From contig JAKITH010000007.1 of NCBI GenBank assembly GCA_021648185.1, forward strand, positions 1 to 18,951: 18,951 nt of DNA, written 5' to 3'. Positions within the stretch are counted from its first letter, which is position 1. The number at the start of each line of letters is the position of its first letter. The notes beneath the pieces are model-generated. The model had not been told where the DNA came from. It worked only from the letters and a program-made list of their open reading frames with translations, and did no database searches. The stretch comes from Thiomicrorhabdus sp. (GTDB lineage Bacteria; Pseudomonadota; Gammaproteobacteria; Thiomicrospirales; Thiomicrospiraceae). Of the stretch, positions 1 through 7,460 are shown one piece after another. The position numbers and the translations under genes were made by a program.

Positions 1-968
1 ACTTCTTTATCAATTCGACGAGATCGTGCTCTCAATTCCGTAATCATCAGTGCGGGCGTGTCATCAATAAAAATCTTGGCTTGTGATAACACATTAATCG
101 CTTTATTTAATTTAGGCCAATCGTCTTGTGCCAGCTTTCCCGTTCGCATTCGACCGGCATCAATGCGACCAATTGAGCTAATCATACGCATCGCTAAAGA
201 TTCACCTGGCATCTCCATACTAAACACGGCAACGGGTGTTTTATTTTTTGTGGCAATGTTTTCAGCAAGGTTCATCGAAAATGTTGTTTTACCCATTGAG
301 GGGCGCCCTGCTACAATAATCAAATCGGATTTTTGTAAGCCTGCGGTTAATTCATCAAACGCCGTTAAGTGTGTTTCTTGTCCTGTTATGCTGCCATCGG
401 TATTAAACAGTTCATCAATTTTATTGATTGCTGCTTCTAAGAGCATATCCATGGTTTTATACTGGCGTTCTTTGCCTTCACCATGTTCTGCAATGGCATT
501 AATTTTAGACTCAGCAATGTCCAAAATCTCGCGAACTTCACGGCCTTGAGGGTAATAGGCCGATTCGGCCACTTCATTACTGGCCTTAATCAAGCCACGC
601 AAAATAGCTTTATCTCGAACCAGCTGTGAGTAATATAAAATATTAGCCGCACCGGGGGTATTTTTAACCAACTCAATCAAGTAGCTTTTATCACCTGCCA
701 GCTCCAGCTCACCTATTGCTTCTAACTGCGCCACACAGGCGACCAAGTCAAACGGTTTATTATTACGACTGAGTTCACTAATCACTGAAAAAATGGCTTG
801 ATGTTGCTTAGTATAAAAATCATTTTGATTCACTATTGCCATGACATCATCAAATACCTCATTGGAAAGCATTAAACCACCAATAACCGATTGCTCTGCT
901 TCTAAAGAGTGCGGAGGTACTTTAAACAACTCATCTGAGGAGGACGTATTAGAAAATTTAGTATTCAT
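1..968 (-). CDS. dnaB: Replicative DNA helicase DnaB, N-terminal part (cut by window edge)
   Basis: This is the 5' 322 codons of the hexameric helicase that unwinds DNA at the replication fork; the usual length is about 460-470 residues, so the C-terminal third lies outside the window. I translated it directly from the minus strand. The N-terminal domain begins with the family-typical PPHSLEAEQSVIGG (about residues 18-31). A linker follows, then the RecA-like domain opening with LIIVAGRPSMGKT, whose Walker A GRPSMGKT is at residues 221-228, followed by a VFSMEMP segment. The ATG at 966-968 is preceded by no clear Shine-Dalgarno sequence, but it gives the expected N-terminus. It lies downstream of rplI, as in Pseudomonas and E. 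coli, but the terminator at 1097-1136 and its own -10 box suggest separate transcription. The identity is certain. Confidence 0.97.
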   Translation of the reverse strand, partial: MNTKFSNTSSSDELFKVPPHSLEAEQSVIGGLMLSNEVFDDVMAIVNQNDFYTKQHQAIFSVISELSRNNKPFDLVACVAQLEAIGELELAGDKSYLIELVKNTPGAANILYYSQLVRDKAILRGLIKASNEVAESAYYPQGREVREILDIAESKINAIAEHGEGKERQYKTMDMLLEAAINKIDELFNTDGSITGQETHLTAFDELTAGLQKSDLIIVAGRPSMGKTTFSMNLAENIATKNKTPVAVFSMEMPGESLAMRMISSIGRIDAGRMRTGKLAQDDWPKLNKAINVLSQAKIFIDDTPALMITELRARSRRIDKE

Positions 969-1006
969 AGGGCAAGATTATCGTTAAACTCTGGAATGAA
1001 AGACAT

Positions 1007-1012
1007 ATTATA
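1007..1012 (-). promoter_or_regulatory. Probable dnaB promoter -10 box
   Basis: A perfect TATAAT reads on the minus strand, about 40 bases upstream of the dnaB ATG and downstream of the rplI terminator. No good -35 hexamer is seen at 16-18 bp, so only the -10 element is called. The rest of the 969-1203 gap holds the terminator and a small CCTC/GAGG palindrome at 1047-1058. Confidence 0.45.
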
Positions 1013-1096
1013 ACGTGAGACGGTTCTGTTTTTTGTAACGATTCAACCTCTATTGAGGAATGCTTAATTCAGCCGAGTAATGACTGTTTTTTGATC

Positions 1097-1136
1097 AAAA
1101 AAAAAGCGAGTCCATTAAAAATGGACTCGCTTTTTT
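1097..1136 (-). terminator. Intrinsic terminator after rplI
   Basis: An 11-bp perfect stem, 1105-1115 pairing with 1121-1131, has a 5-base loop. On the minus strand it is followed by a run of nine T. It ends the rpsF-rpsR-DUF2232-rplI operon about 70 bases after the rplI stop. A run of six T on the other side makes it potentially bidirectional, but nothing on the plus strand seems to need it. Confidence 0.9.
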
Positions 1137-1203
1137 AAACGCTCGCTAAATCCAATAAATGAAAATCACTTACTGAATATAACGGCCGATCAAAGAGTAA
1201 AAC

Positions 1204-1656
1204 TTACTCTTCGATCGCTTTCACTTCAACCGTAATGGAAGCGACAACGTCAGTATGCAATTGAATATCAATTTCATACGTACCAACATGACGTAATACA
1301 CCGTCAGGCATACGAACATCACGACGCTCAACTTCAAATCCTGAAGCTTTAAGTGCATCCGCAATATCTTGCGTACCGATTGAACCGAATAATTTACCTT
1401 CGTCTCCAGCCGTTGCTTCAAGCGTTGTAACTTGACCATTTAAGTTTTCGAAAATCCCCTGTGCAACAGCTAATTCAGCTGCGGCCGCTTTTTCAAGCTC
1501 AGCGCGAATTTCAGCAAATGCCGCAATATTTTCTTTTGTTGCCGCTTTTGCTTTCCCTTTAGGAATAAGAAAGTTACGAGCATAGCCTGACTTAACAGAA
1601 ACTTGATCGCCTAAAATTCCTAAATTTTGTACCTTTTCAAGCAGAATAACATTCAT
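1204..1656 (-). CDS. rplI: Large-subunit ribosomal protein bL9
   Basis: bL9 binds 23S rRNA near the base of the L1 stalk and helps maintain reading frame. The 150-residue product matches the usual length of about 149. It starts with the family-typical [36 protein letters not shown], the N-terminal RNA-binding domain. A long alanine- and glutamate-rich connecting helix runs over about residues 45-75. The C-terminal domain contains [16 protein letters not shown], at about residues 87-102. An AGG ribosome-binding core lies directly after the stop of the upstream membrane-protein gene and 8 bases before the ATG, so translation is probably coupled. It is the last gene of its operon, before a strong terminator. 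The call is certain. Confidence 0.98.
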   Translation of the reverse strand: MNVILLEKVQNLGILGDQVSVKSGYARNFLIPKGKAKAATKENIAAFAEIRAELEKAAAAELAVAQGIFENLNGQVTTLEATAGDEGKLFGSIGTQDIADALKASGFEVERRDVRMPDGVLRHVGTYEIDIQLHTDVVASITVEVKAIEE

Positions 1657-1667
1657 AGCTTAAACCT

Positions 1668-2564
1668 CTATAATTCTTCTTTTTGCCATCGGTTTCGAAA
1701 ATCCATCCAAGTATCGACTAAACCAATGGTTGCTAATATCAACATTGTTTGTGGAAATATAAATAACAGGGCATACAACCCAACCAGCCAAGCCGTATGC
1801 AGTTTCTTAATGTTAACTGTATGATGCGCAATGGCAATGCCTTGAAACATTAAGCCAACAATCACCACCGCCGTTAAATCTGAAATTAATCCGTTATTCT
1901 CTCCTAAAACCAACCCCAATATCGCTAAAACAATAGCCACATACGCAGTTGATTTGGGCAGACGTAACTGATAAAAATCAATTTTAAACTGACCAGGGTG
2001 GTATAGCTCGCTTTGCCACCAGCGCCCGATGGTTAAGACTGAAAACCATAGAATAACGGCAAATACCGCTAATAACATGGTGATCATATCCATCATTTTA
2101 GCAATCATATCAGGTTGGTAATCAACCCCAGAAGCCTCTAAAACCGGCGATATGTATTGGTTAAACAACGCTAACCACCAGCCACTCGGATCTGGAATCA
2201 TTAGGTAAAACCCAATCAAGCCCAGCCCAGCAAGCACCATGGCATATTGCAATGCGACGGCCAATGAGTTTGTTTTTCTTAAAATAACACTCATTACCCA
2301 TACCGGTAACATGTACTCCATAATCGCCAGCATGGACGGCCAATAATTGCCTGTCACTACCAACGTCAGTATTACATTTACCAGCGCAGCGCAGGCTAAG
2401 GCTTTAAACCCATCGGTCATCGAAACGCGCAAGGTGACGAGAGCAATAATCCCGCCAACTAACAGACCAAATGGGGCTATCCAAACACTCAGTGCCGAGA
2501 ACACACTCACTGCAATTAGAGCCTGCATAGGCCCTTTCATTGAATACCTTGCAATTCCTAGCAT
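1668..2564 (-). CDS. DUF2232-family multi-pass inner-membrane protein
   Basis: This is a very hydrophobic 298-residue protein with about eight predicted membrane segments; examples fall near residues 14-50, 58-74, 82-96, 105-125, 155-178 and 206-290. It carries no catalytic motif that I recognise. Established context: many gammaproteobacteria that lack priB (for example Pseudomonas) have a DUF2232-type membrane protein exactly here, between rpsR and rplI; its function is not known to me. I keep the first ATG because the N-terminus resembles the start of those relatives (a short amphipathic stretch, then MKGPMQ) and a CAGGGT ribosome-binding sequence lies about 8 bases upstream. A later ATG at codon 9 is possible. 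The stop abuts the rplI ribosome-binding site. Family assignment rests on position, topology and the N-terminal resemblance. Confidence 0.85.
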   Translation of the reverse strand: MLGIARYSMKGPMQALIAVSVFSALSVWIAPFGLLVGGIIALVTLRVSMTDGFKALACAALVNVILTLVVTGNYWPSMLAIMEYMLPVWVMSVILRKTNSLAVALQYAMVLAGLGLIGFYLMIPDPSGWWLALFNQYISPVLEASGVDYQPDMIAKMMDMITMLLAVFAVILWFSVLTIGRWWQSELYHPGQFKIDFYQLRLPKSTAYVAIVLAILGLVLGENNGLISDLTAVVIVGLMFQGIAIAHHTVNIKKLHTAWLVGLYALLFIFPQTMLILATIGLVDTWMDFRNRWQKEEL

Positions 2565-2595
2565 GGAGACCCTGTTAAATTTTTATCCAAAAACT

Positions 2596-2823
2596 TTATT
2601 TATGATGATCGGTATATGGCAATAATGCAAGATAACGTGCACGCTTAATTGCCGTCGACAGCTGACGCTGATACCTAGCACTGGTTCCTGTAATACGGCT
2701 AGGTACAATTTTACCTGTTTCCGTAATATAAGATCTCAATGTATCTAAGTCTTTATAATCAATCTGTTTCACGCCATCTGCGGTAAAACGACAGAATTTC
2801 TTTCTTCCAAATCCTCTAGCCAT
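2596..2823 (-). CDS. rpsR: Small-subunit ribosomal protein bS18
   Basis: bS18 binds 16S rRNA on the 30S platform as a heterodimer with bS6, whose gene overlaps it. The 75-residue product is the usual size and runs [17 protein letters not shown] through [52 protein letters not shown], all family-typical. The open frame extends 20 codons further upstream, but I place the start at 2823 because a strong AAGGAG stands 6 bases before this ATG and the N-terminus then matches the family. The first 8 bases overlap the end of rpsF, which implies coupled translation. No priB lies between rpsF and rpsR, unlike in enteric bacteria. Confidence 0.98.
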   Translation of the reverse strand: MARGFGRKKFCRFTADGVKQIDYKDLDTLRSYITETGKIVPSRITGTSARYQRQLSTAIKRARYLALLPYTDHHK

Positions 2824-3190
2824 TTTTAGCTCCTTGCGAACGTGAATCACGACGTTTATCAAATTTTTCATCTTTTTTAGCAAGCATAACAGAAGGCTCT
2901 ATTAATGCTGTTTTTTGCTTAACAACCATGCTACGTAAAACGGCATCGTTGTAGTAAAAAGCATTTTGAAGCTCATCAAGTGCTTCTTGACCACACTCAA
3001 TGTTCATTAAAATATAGTGTGCTTTATGTACCTTGTTAATTAGGTAAGCAAGTTGACGGCGACCCCAATCTTCTAAACGGTGAATACTGCCACCGGACTG
3101 TTCAACAAGCGCGCGGTAACGTTCTAGCATAGCAGGAACCTGTTCAGACTGATCAGGATGCACTAGAAATATAACTTCATAATGACGCAT
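2816..3190 (-). CDS. rpsF: Small-subunit ribosomal protein bS6
   Basis: bS6 assembles with bS18 on the platform of the 30S subunit. The 124-residue product starts [25 protein letters not shown] and contains [26 protein letters not shown] (about residues 40-65) and the segment LRSMVVKQ, all characteristic of the family. The tail is short, charged and disordered ([16 protein letters not shown]). An AAGGAG ribosome-binding site lies 8 bases before the ATG. It is the first gene of the operon and is served by the promoter at 3309-3337, with an untranslated leader of about 110 bases. In other bacteria such leaders can bind the S6:S18 dimer for autoregulation; whether this one does is not shown here. 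Confidence 0.98.
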   Translation of the reverse strand: MRHYEVIFLVHPDQSEQVPAMLERYRALVEQSGGSIHRLEDWGRRQLAYLINKVHKAHYILMNIECGQEALDELQNAFYYNDAVLRSMVVKQKTALIEPSVMLAKKDEKFDKRRDSRSQGAKNG

Positions 3191-3308
3191 TCATTTTCTC
3201 CTTATGGATTATAAAAAGCCTCCCGATACTGCAAATACAGCCGCTTTAACGACCATTTACAACACAGTGAGACAAGGATATTTCAGGCTAACTGCCCGAA
3301 AGGCGCGA

Positions 3309-3337
3309 ATTATACTCCAAAGCCCTACTAAATTCAA
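3309..3337 (-). promoter_or_regulatory. Sigma70-type promoter of the rpsF operon
   Basis: On the minus strand TTGAAT (3332-3337) is separated by exactly 17 bp from a perfect TATAAT (3309-3314). The -35 box follows the pyrF stop codon with no gap, so this operon restarts transcription immediately after pyrF. The predicted start near 3302 leaves a leader of about 110 bases before rpsF. Confidence 0.85.
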
Positions 3338-4033
3338 TCATAAAGAAGCATTGATCGCTTTTAAGGTTGCTACGGGGTCACTTGATTGCGTAATGGGGCG
3401 ACCAATCACTAGATAGCTAGAACCAGAATTGATAGCCTCTTTAGGAGTCATAATCCGCTTTTGATCATCACGACTACTCCCTTCAGGCCGAATACCAGGC
3501 GTGACTAAACAGAAGTTTTCTCCAATGGTTTGACGCAATAATGCAACCTCTTGAGCCGAACAGACTACGCCATCCAAACCGGAAGACTTGGCTAGAGTTG
3601 CCAAACGGAGTACATTCTCTTCGGGGGTTCCTTGCAGACCTATCTCTGCTAGATCAGACTGTTCCATGCTGGTTAAAACCGTGACGGCAATGAGTAATGG
3701 TCGGTGTTCACAGTCGGCTAATGCTTTTTGTGCCGCCTCCATCATTTTTCGTCCGCCCAGTGCATGTACATTCACCATCCAAACCCCCAGCTTAGCGGCT
3801 GCCTGAACCGCTTTAGCCACGGTATTAGGGATATCGTGATACTTTAAATCTAAAAAGACATCAAATCTACGTTGAATCAGTGATGAAACAAATTCAGGGC
3901 CCGCAACAGCAAACAGCTCTTTTCCTACTTTCAATCGGCACAACTGGGGATCAAGCTTATCCACAAAGCTCAATGCGGACTGGCGGCTAGAAAAATCCAA
4001 CGCCACCAGTACTTTAGAATTATTTTGACTCAT
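3338..4033 (-). CDS. pyrF: Orotidine 5'-phosphate decarboxylase
   Basis: The enzyme converts orotidine monophosphate to UMP, the last step of de novo UMP synthesis. The catalytic motif [10 protein letters not shown] (about residues 61-70) carries the Asp-x-Lys-x-x-Asp charge network. The N-terminal [18 protein letters not shown], the LVTPGIRP phosphate-loop segment and the C-terminal YLVIGRPIT are also present. The open frame begins two codons earlier at a TTG. I prefer the ATG at 4033 because an AGG ribosome-binding core lies about 8 bases upstream, giving 231 residues, near the family norm. It follows lapA by 60 bases, as in E. coli except that lapB is missing between them. It is probably cotranscribed with lapA. 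Confidence 0.96.
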   Translation of the reverse strand: MSQNNSKVLVALDFSSRQSALSFVDKLDPQLCRLKVGKELFAVAGPEFVSSLIQRRFDVFLDLKYHDIPNTVAKAVQAAAKLGVWMVNVHALGGRKMMEAAQKALADCEHRPLLIAVTVLTSMEQSDLAEIGLQGTPEENVLRLATLAKSSGLDGVVCSAQEVALLRQTIGENFCLVTPGIRPEGSSRDDQKRIMTPKEAINSGSSYLVIGRPITQSSDPVATLKAINASL

Positions 4034-4093
4034 AACCAACCTGCTTTTTCTATATTAATCAATTTATTAGAACTACTTCTTAATTCTTTATCT

Positions 4094-4375
4094 TTAAGAG
4101 AACTCTTTTTTTAACTGAACGATTTGATTTGACTGTTTCTTATTGGCCTTAACTTGTTTACGCAACTGCCATTTGAGTTGACTCATTTTAAGGGATGAAA
4201 TAGTAGCCCCCAGTAAAGCGCCAATGACCAGTGTCATAGCCAAAACCAACCCTAAAGGAAGCGTTGTTTTTACAATAAATAGATCAAGTGTCACTTGACT
4301 AGGATTTAACACGCCTAAGACAACGCCCAAAATAAGCAGAAAAATAATGATGATAAAAATGAATAGTTTAAGCAT
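4094..4375 (-). CDS. lapA: Lipopolysaccharide assembly protein A (LapA/DUF1049)
   Basis: This is a 93-residue inner-membrane protein of the LapA (YciS, DUF1049) type. Two membrane helices are visible (about residues 2-22 and 39-61). Between them lies the family-typical NPSQVTLDLFIVKTTLPLGLVLA. A basic cytoplasmic coiled-coil tail follows (about 63-93: SLKMSQLKWQLRKQVKANKKQ...). In E. coli LapA works with LapB and FtsH to control LpxC, and so lipopolysaccharide synthesis. The position after rpsA-ihfB and before pyrF matches conserved gammaproteobacterial order. lapB is not present next to it in this window. It lies downstream of the ihfB terminator, so it probably has its own promoter. Confidence 0.88.
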   Translation of the reverse strand: MLKLFIFIIIIFLLILGVVLGVLNPSQVTLDLFIVKTTLPLGLVLAMTLVIGALLGATISSLKMSQLKWQLRKQVKANKKQSNQIVQLKKEFS

Positions 4376-4411
4376 TTAAATAAGGCCTCAGACAAACAAT
4401 AGGGTTTAAAG

Positions 4412-4417
4412 ATTATA
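4412..4417 (-). promoter_or_regulatory. Possible lapA-pyrF promoter -10 box
   Basis: TATAAT reads on the minus strand about 37 bases before the lapA ATG, in the only gap between the ihfB terminator and lapA. The region 17 bp upstream is the T-rich terminator tail and offers only a weak -35, so the call is tentative. Confidence 0.4.
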
Positions 4418-4436
4418 ATTCAATCAAAAGAAGAAT

Positions 4437-4466
4437 AAAAAAAAAGGGCTACAAAGTAGCCCTTTT
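4437..4466 (-). terminator. Intrinsic terminator after ihfB
   Basis: Perfect stem 4442-4452 pairs with 4456-4466 around a 3-base loop. On the minus strand the core GGGCTAC/GTAGCCC is followed by nine T. It begins 8 bases after the ihfB stop codon and so separates ihfB from lapA-pyrF. Confidence 0.92.
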
Positions 4467-4473
4467 TTAGGAT

Positions 4474-4779
4474 TTATAATAAAATTTCAGTAGTGTCTTT
4501 GGACTGATCCACTCTTTCTCGTAAAGACTTTCCTGGTTTAAAGTGCGGTACACGCTTATCAGGCAGTGAAACGGTTTCCCCTGTTTTAGGGTTGCGTCCC
4601 ACTCGAGCTTTTCGATAATGAAGGCTAAAACTACCAAATCCACGAATCTCAATGCGTTCACCTTGAGACAGTGTTTCTATCATAGAATCCACTATTTGGT
4701 TCACTGCAAGTTCAATATCTTTTTGAGAAAATTGAGTTTGCTTTCTCGCAATGAGTTCAATGATTTCTGACTTCGTCAT
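4474..4779 (-). CDS. ihfB: Integration host factor subunit beta
   Basis: IHF-beta pairs with IHF-alpha (ihfA) to bind specific sites and bend DNA sharply in recombination, replication and transcription control. The 101-residue product shows the DNABII signature [28 protein letters not shown] (about residues 43-70). This includes the DNA-intercalating proline in GRNPKTG and the beta-subunit tail [14 protein letters not shown]. The N-terminus [26 protein letters not shown] is typical of IhfB rather than HU. It sits just downstream of rpsA, as in E. coli and Pseudomonas. An extended -10 promoter candidate and a hairpin in the 137-bp gap suggest it can be transcribed apart from rpsA. Confidence 0.97.
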   Translation of the reverse strand: MTKSEIIELIARKQTQFSQKDIELAVNQIVDSMIETLSQGERIEIRGFGSFSLHYRKARVGRNPKTGETVSLPDKRVPHFKPGKSLRERVDQSKDTTEILL

Positions 4780-4801
4780 TTGATCATACTCTTAATAATC
4801 T

Positions 4802-4829
4802 CTAATAACACAAGAGAGTTTTAGTGCAA
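4802..4829 (-). promoter_or_regulatory. Possible ihfB promoter
   Basis: On the minus strand TTGCAC (4824-4829) and TATTAG (4802-4807) are 16 bp apart, and a TG one base before the -10 makes an extended -10 element. It lies just upstream of ihfB, after the hairpin at 4860-4883. Confidence 0.4.
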
Positions 4830-4859
4830 TAACAATCACGCTAAAAAGACCAAAGGTAA

Positions 4860-4883
4860 GACATAGAAAAAACTTTCTATGTC
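4860..4883 (-). terminator. Hairpin after rpsA, weak terminator or processing stem
   Basis: A 10-bp perfect but AT-rich stem (4860-4869 with 4874-4883) has a 4-base loop and begins 33 bases after the rpsA stop. On the minus strand no immediate T run follows (TTACC, with a T5 about 13 bases later). It may attenuate or protect the rpsA mRNA end rather than fully terminate. Confidence 0.45.
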
Positions 4884-4916
4884 ACTTGAAAAGCAACTAA
4901 AGTTACTTACGTCAGA

Positions 4917-6578
4917 TTACATTTTATCCTTGAAAAGATCACCGAATGTTGATCCCGCAGCAGGCACCTGAGTTTCAGAATAGCCTTTTAGAGCTTCCTT
5001 CTCTTCATGTGCTTCTTTGGCTTTCATTGACAATGAAAGTGAACGGTTTTTGCGATCGATGTTGGTGACTTTAGCCGAAATGGTATCGCCTTCTTTCAGA
5101 ACACTTGATGCATCACGTGTATCTTCTAGCAACTCTGATGCACGAAGGTAACCTTCCACTTCAGGAGCAAGTTCAATCACAGCACCACGGGTATCAACGG
5201 TTTTAACAACACCTTCAACCATACTGCCTTTTCCATGATCTGCAACAAACTGACCAAACGGATCCTGCTCTAACTGCTTAAGACCTAGAGAGATACGCTC
5301 GCGATCAGGGTCAATCGAAAGAATAACGGTTTCTAGCTCATCGCCTTTCTTAAAGTCACGAATGGCTTCTTCGCCAGTCTGCTTCCAAGAAATATCAGTA
5401 AGGTGAACTAAACCATCAATACCACCTTCTAGACCAATAAAGATACCGAAGTCAGTGATTGACTTGATAACACCTTGAATTTTATCGTTTTTAGCATGGA
5501 TTGCTGAGAAGCTTTCCCATGGGTTAACTGCACACTGTTTAATAGACAATGAAATACGACGACGTTCTTGATCCACATCTAGGATTTTAACGCGTACTTC
5601 TTGGCTAAGGTGAACAACTTTAGAAGGATGAATGTTACGGTTAGTCCAGTCTAATTCAGACGTATGAACCAATCCTTCGATCCCTTCTTCAATTTCAATG
5701 AAAGCACCGTAGTCGGTAATGTTAGCCACTTTACCAGCCACTTCTGCACCCATTGGGTAGCGAGAAACCATATCAGACCAAGGATCTTCCTCAAGCTGCT
5801 TAAGACCAAGTGAAACACGACTACGCTCTTTATCAAACTTAAGAACCTTAACATCAATCTCATCGCCAACATTAACGATTTCAGAAGGATGGCTAACACG
5901 ACGCCAAGCCATGTCCGTAATGTGTAGAAGACCATCAACACCACCAAGATCAATGAAAGCACCGTAGTCAGTAAGATTTTTAACAATCCCTTTAAGGGTT
6001 GAACCTTCTTCCATGTTGGCTAGAATCGCTTCACGCTCTGCTGAGCTTTCAATTTCAATGACGGCACGACGAGAAACAACCACGTTGTTACGCTTACGAT
6101 CAAGCTTAACAAGTTTCATTTCAATCTCTTTGCCTTCAAGGAAACCGAAGTCACGAATAGGGCGAATATCCACAAGTGATCCAGGTAAGAAACCACGAAC
6201 CCCTTCAACATCAACCGTAAGACCACCTTTCACCTTACCAGTTACTAGACCAACAACGACTTCACCTTCTTCCATTGCGGTTTCAAGACGATCCCACGTT
6301 TTAGCACGCTTCGCTTTTTCGCGAGATAGACGAGTTTCACCCAGTCCGTCTTCTAGTGACTCAAGATACACTTCAACTTCATCGCCTACCGCCACTTCTA
6401 GCTCGCCATTCGCGTCTAAAAACTGGACTTTAGGAATAGATGATTCAGACTTCATTCCTGCGTCAACAAGAACGGTCTCTTTATCAATACCGATAACAGT
6501 ACCGATGATTAGAGCGCCTGGGTTAAATTTTTCTTGAAATGATTCTTCAAATAGTTCAGCGAAAGATAATTCACTCAT
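4917..6578 (-). CDS. rpsA: Small-subunit ribosomal protein bS1
   Basis: S1 binds mRNA on the 30S subunit and helps initiate translation on structured or weakly Shine-Dalgarno-dependent messages. Six S1 (OB-fold) repeats are visible, with approximate starts at residues 21, 105, 190, 275, 362 and 450. The hallmarks are [51 protein letters not shown] and [26 protein letters not shown]. The product is 553 residues, against 557 in E. coli. The frame is open from 6593, but I choose the ATG at 6578: GGAAG lies about 9 bases upstream and the product then begins [13 protein letters not shown], as in relatives. The cmk-rpsA order is conserved across gammaproteobacteria. A terminator lies between cmk and rpsA, so rpsA probably has its own promoter in 6579-6687, where I see no strong hexamer pair. 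Confidence 0.98.
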   Translation of the reverse strand: MSELSFAELFEESFQEKFNPGALIIGTVIGIDKETVLVDAGMKSESSIPKVQFLDANGELEVAVGDEVEVYLESLEDGLGETRLSREKAKRAKTWDRLETAMEEGEVVVGLVTGKVKGGLTVDVEGVRGFLPGSLVDIRPIRDFGFLEGKEIEMKLVKLDRKRNNVVVSRRAVIEIESSAEREAILANMEEGSTLKGIVKNLTDYGAFIDLGGVDGLLHITDMAWRRVSHPSEIVNVGDEIDVKVLKFDKERSRVSLGLKQLEEDPWSDMVSRYPMGAEVAGKVANITDYGAFIEIEEGIEGLVHTSELDWTNRNIHPSKVVHLSQEVRVKILDVDQERRRISLSIKQCAVNPWESFSAIHAKNDKIQGVIKSITDFGIFIGLEGGIDGLVHLTDISWKQTGEEAIRDFKKGDELETVILSIDPDRERISLGLKQLEQDPFGQFVADHGKGSMVEGVVKTVDTRGAVIELAPEVEGYLRASELLEDTRDASSVLKEGDTISAKVTNIDRKNRSLSLSMKAKEAHEEKEALKGYSETQVPAAGSTFGDLFKDKM

Positions 6579-6687
6579 GGATAAAACTTCCATTTTTTTC
6601 TAGCCGTAAACTTAACTCTGATGGGAGTATCCATTAAATTTAGCGGGTCTGTTAGTTAATTGCTGGCTTCCCAATCGCCAACAACAG

Positions 6688-6722
6688 AAAATCCCCGGCT
6701 GCATGATGCCGCTGGGGATTTT
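6688..6722 (-). terminator. Terminator hairpin between cmk and rpsA
   Basis: A 12-bp stem (6688-6699 with 6711-6722, including AAAATCCCC/GGGGATTTT and one G-U pair) carries an extra inner GCA/TGC pairing at its tip. On the minus strand the stem ends in TTTT only, so termination of the gyrA-to-cmk transcript may be partial and allow some read-through into rpsA. Confidence 0.75.
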
Positions 6723-6755
6723 ATAAAAATATGTTCAAACAAAGAGCAGGAAGAA

Positions 6756-7427
6756 TTAGGCAATCAGTGCTTTTTTAACCACTAACGCGAGTACTTCCTG
6801 ACAAACAGCATTAATGTCTAAAGAGGACGTGTCAATAATAATGGCATCGTCCGCAGGCTTTAAAGGCGCTGTTTTACGATTAAGGTCACGTTCATCACGT
6901 GCCTCAATGTCTCTTGTTATCTGGACAATATTAGCACTAACCCCTTGAGATTTCAACTGCTTAACGCGCCTTTCTGCTCTAATCTCGGCAGAAGCGGTTA
7001 AATAAAGCTTAATTTCGGCACTTGGAAACACCACTGTACCCATATCTCGCCCATCGGCAATGAGTCCTGGTAAGCTGGAAAATGCTTTTTGACGTGCTAA
7101 TAACGCGGCGCGTACTTCGGGAATGACGGCAATGGTTGAAGCCACGCCCGCAACCTCCTCTGTACGAACTTGAGCGGTAATATCCTCTCCTTGGTACATA
7201 ATGCGAGCATCGACAAATTCAACGGGTAATGTATTGGCCAACGCCACCAATTTGGTGACATCATCCAGCGCAATACCGTCTTTTACCGCTCCAAATGCCA
7301 ACGCACGATAAATCGCGCCGCTGTCTAACAGATGAAACCCTGTTTTTTGCACTAAAAACTGTGCCAAAGTGCCTTTTCCCACGCCGCTAGGGCCATCAAT
7401 GGTAATCACTGGAATTGCTTGTCTCAT
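6756..7427 (-). CDS. cmk: Cytidylate kinase
   Basis: Cmk phosphorylates CMP and dCMP with ATP in nucleotide salvage and supply. The P-loop GPSGVGKGT is at residues 12-20. LLDSGAIYRALA, the LIADGRDMGTVVFPSAEIKLYLTAS stretch (DGRDMGTVVFP motif) and the lid RDIEARDERDLNRKTAPLKPADDAIIIDTS all match the bacterial family, as does the 223-residue length. A GGAG ribosome-binding core sits 5 bases before the ATG, at the 3' end of a run of eight G. That G tract is part of the inverted repeat listed separately. It follows aroA and precedes rpsA, as in Pseudomonas. Confidence 0.97.
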   Translation of the reverse strand: MRQAIPVITIDGPSGVGKGTLAQFLVQKTGFHLLDSGAIYRALAFGAVKDGIALDDVTKLVALANTLPVEFVDARIMYQGEDITAQVRTEEVAGVASTIAVIPEVRAALLARQKAFSSLPGLIADGRDMGTVVFPSAEIKLYLTASAEIRAERRVKQLKSQGVSANIVQITRDIEARDERDLNRKTAPLKPADDAIIIDTSSLDINAVCQEVLALVVKKALIA

Positions 7428-7444
7428 TTTTTCTCCCCCCCCTT
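7428..7444 (-). repeat. 17-bp inverted repeat, copy 1, with G8 tract at the cmk ribosome-binding site
   Basis: On the minus strand this reads AAGGGGGGGGAGAAAAA, ending immediately before the cmk ATG. An exact copy in the opposite orientation occurs at 11999-12015. Homopolymers of eight G or C are prone to slippage, but here the tract is untranslated. Confidence 0.85.
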
Positions 7445-7460
7445 ACTTGTGATTTGTGGC

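Noticed and set aside
58..549. Plus-strand open frame of 163 codons
   Set aside because: It lies antisense to dnaB, whose minus-strand translation is unmistakable; this is a shadow frame.
2824..2883. 20-codon N-terminal extension of rpsR
   Set aside because: A strong AAGGAG precedes the internal ATG at 2823, and bS18 proteins start there; the extension is rpsF sequence read out of frame.
5651..5986. Minus-strand 111-codon frame rich in Leu and Val
   Set aside because: Out-of-frame reading within rpsA, without a ribosome-binding site or family resemblance.
6013..6537. Plus-strand open frame of 174 codons, Ser/Thr/Arg-rich
   Set aside because: Antisense to rpsA; the biased composition is what the reverse complement of acidic S1 coding sequence gives.
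6579..6687. Promoter for rpsA between the cmk terminator and rpsA
   Set aside because: One is expected biologically, but no -35/-10 pair with acceptable spacing stands out, so no site is called.
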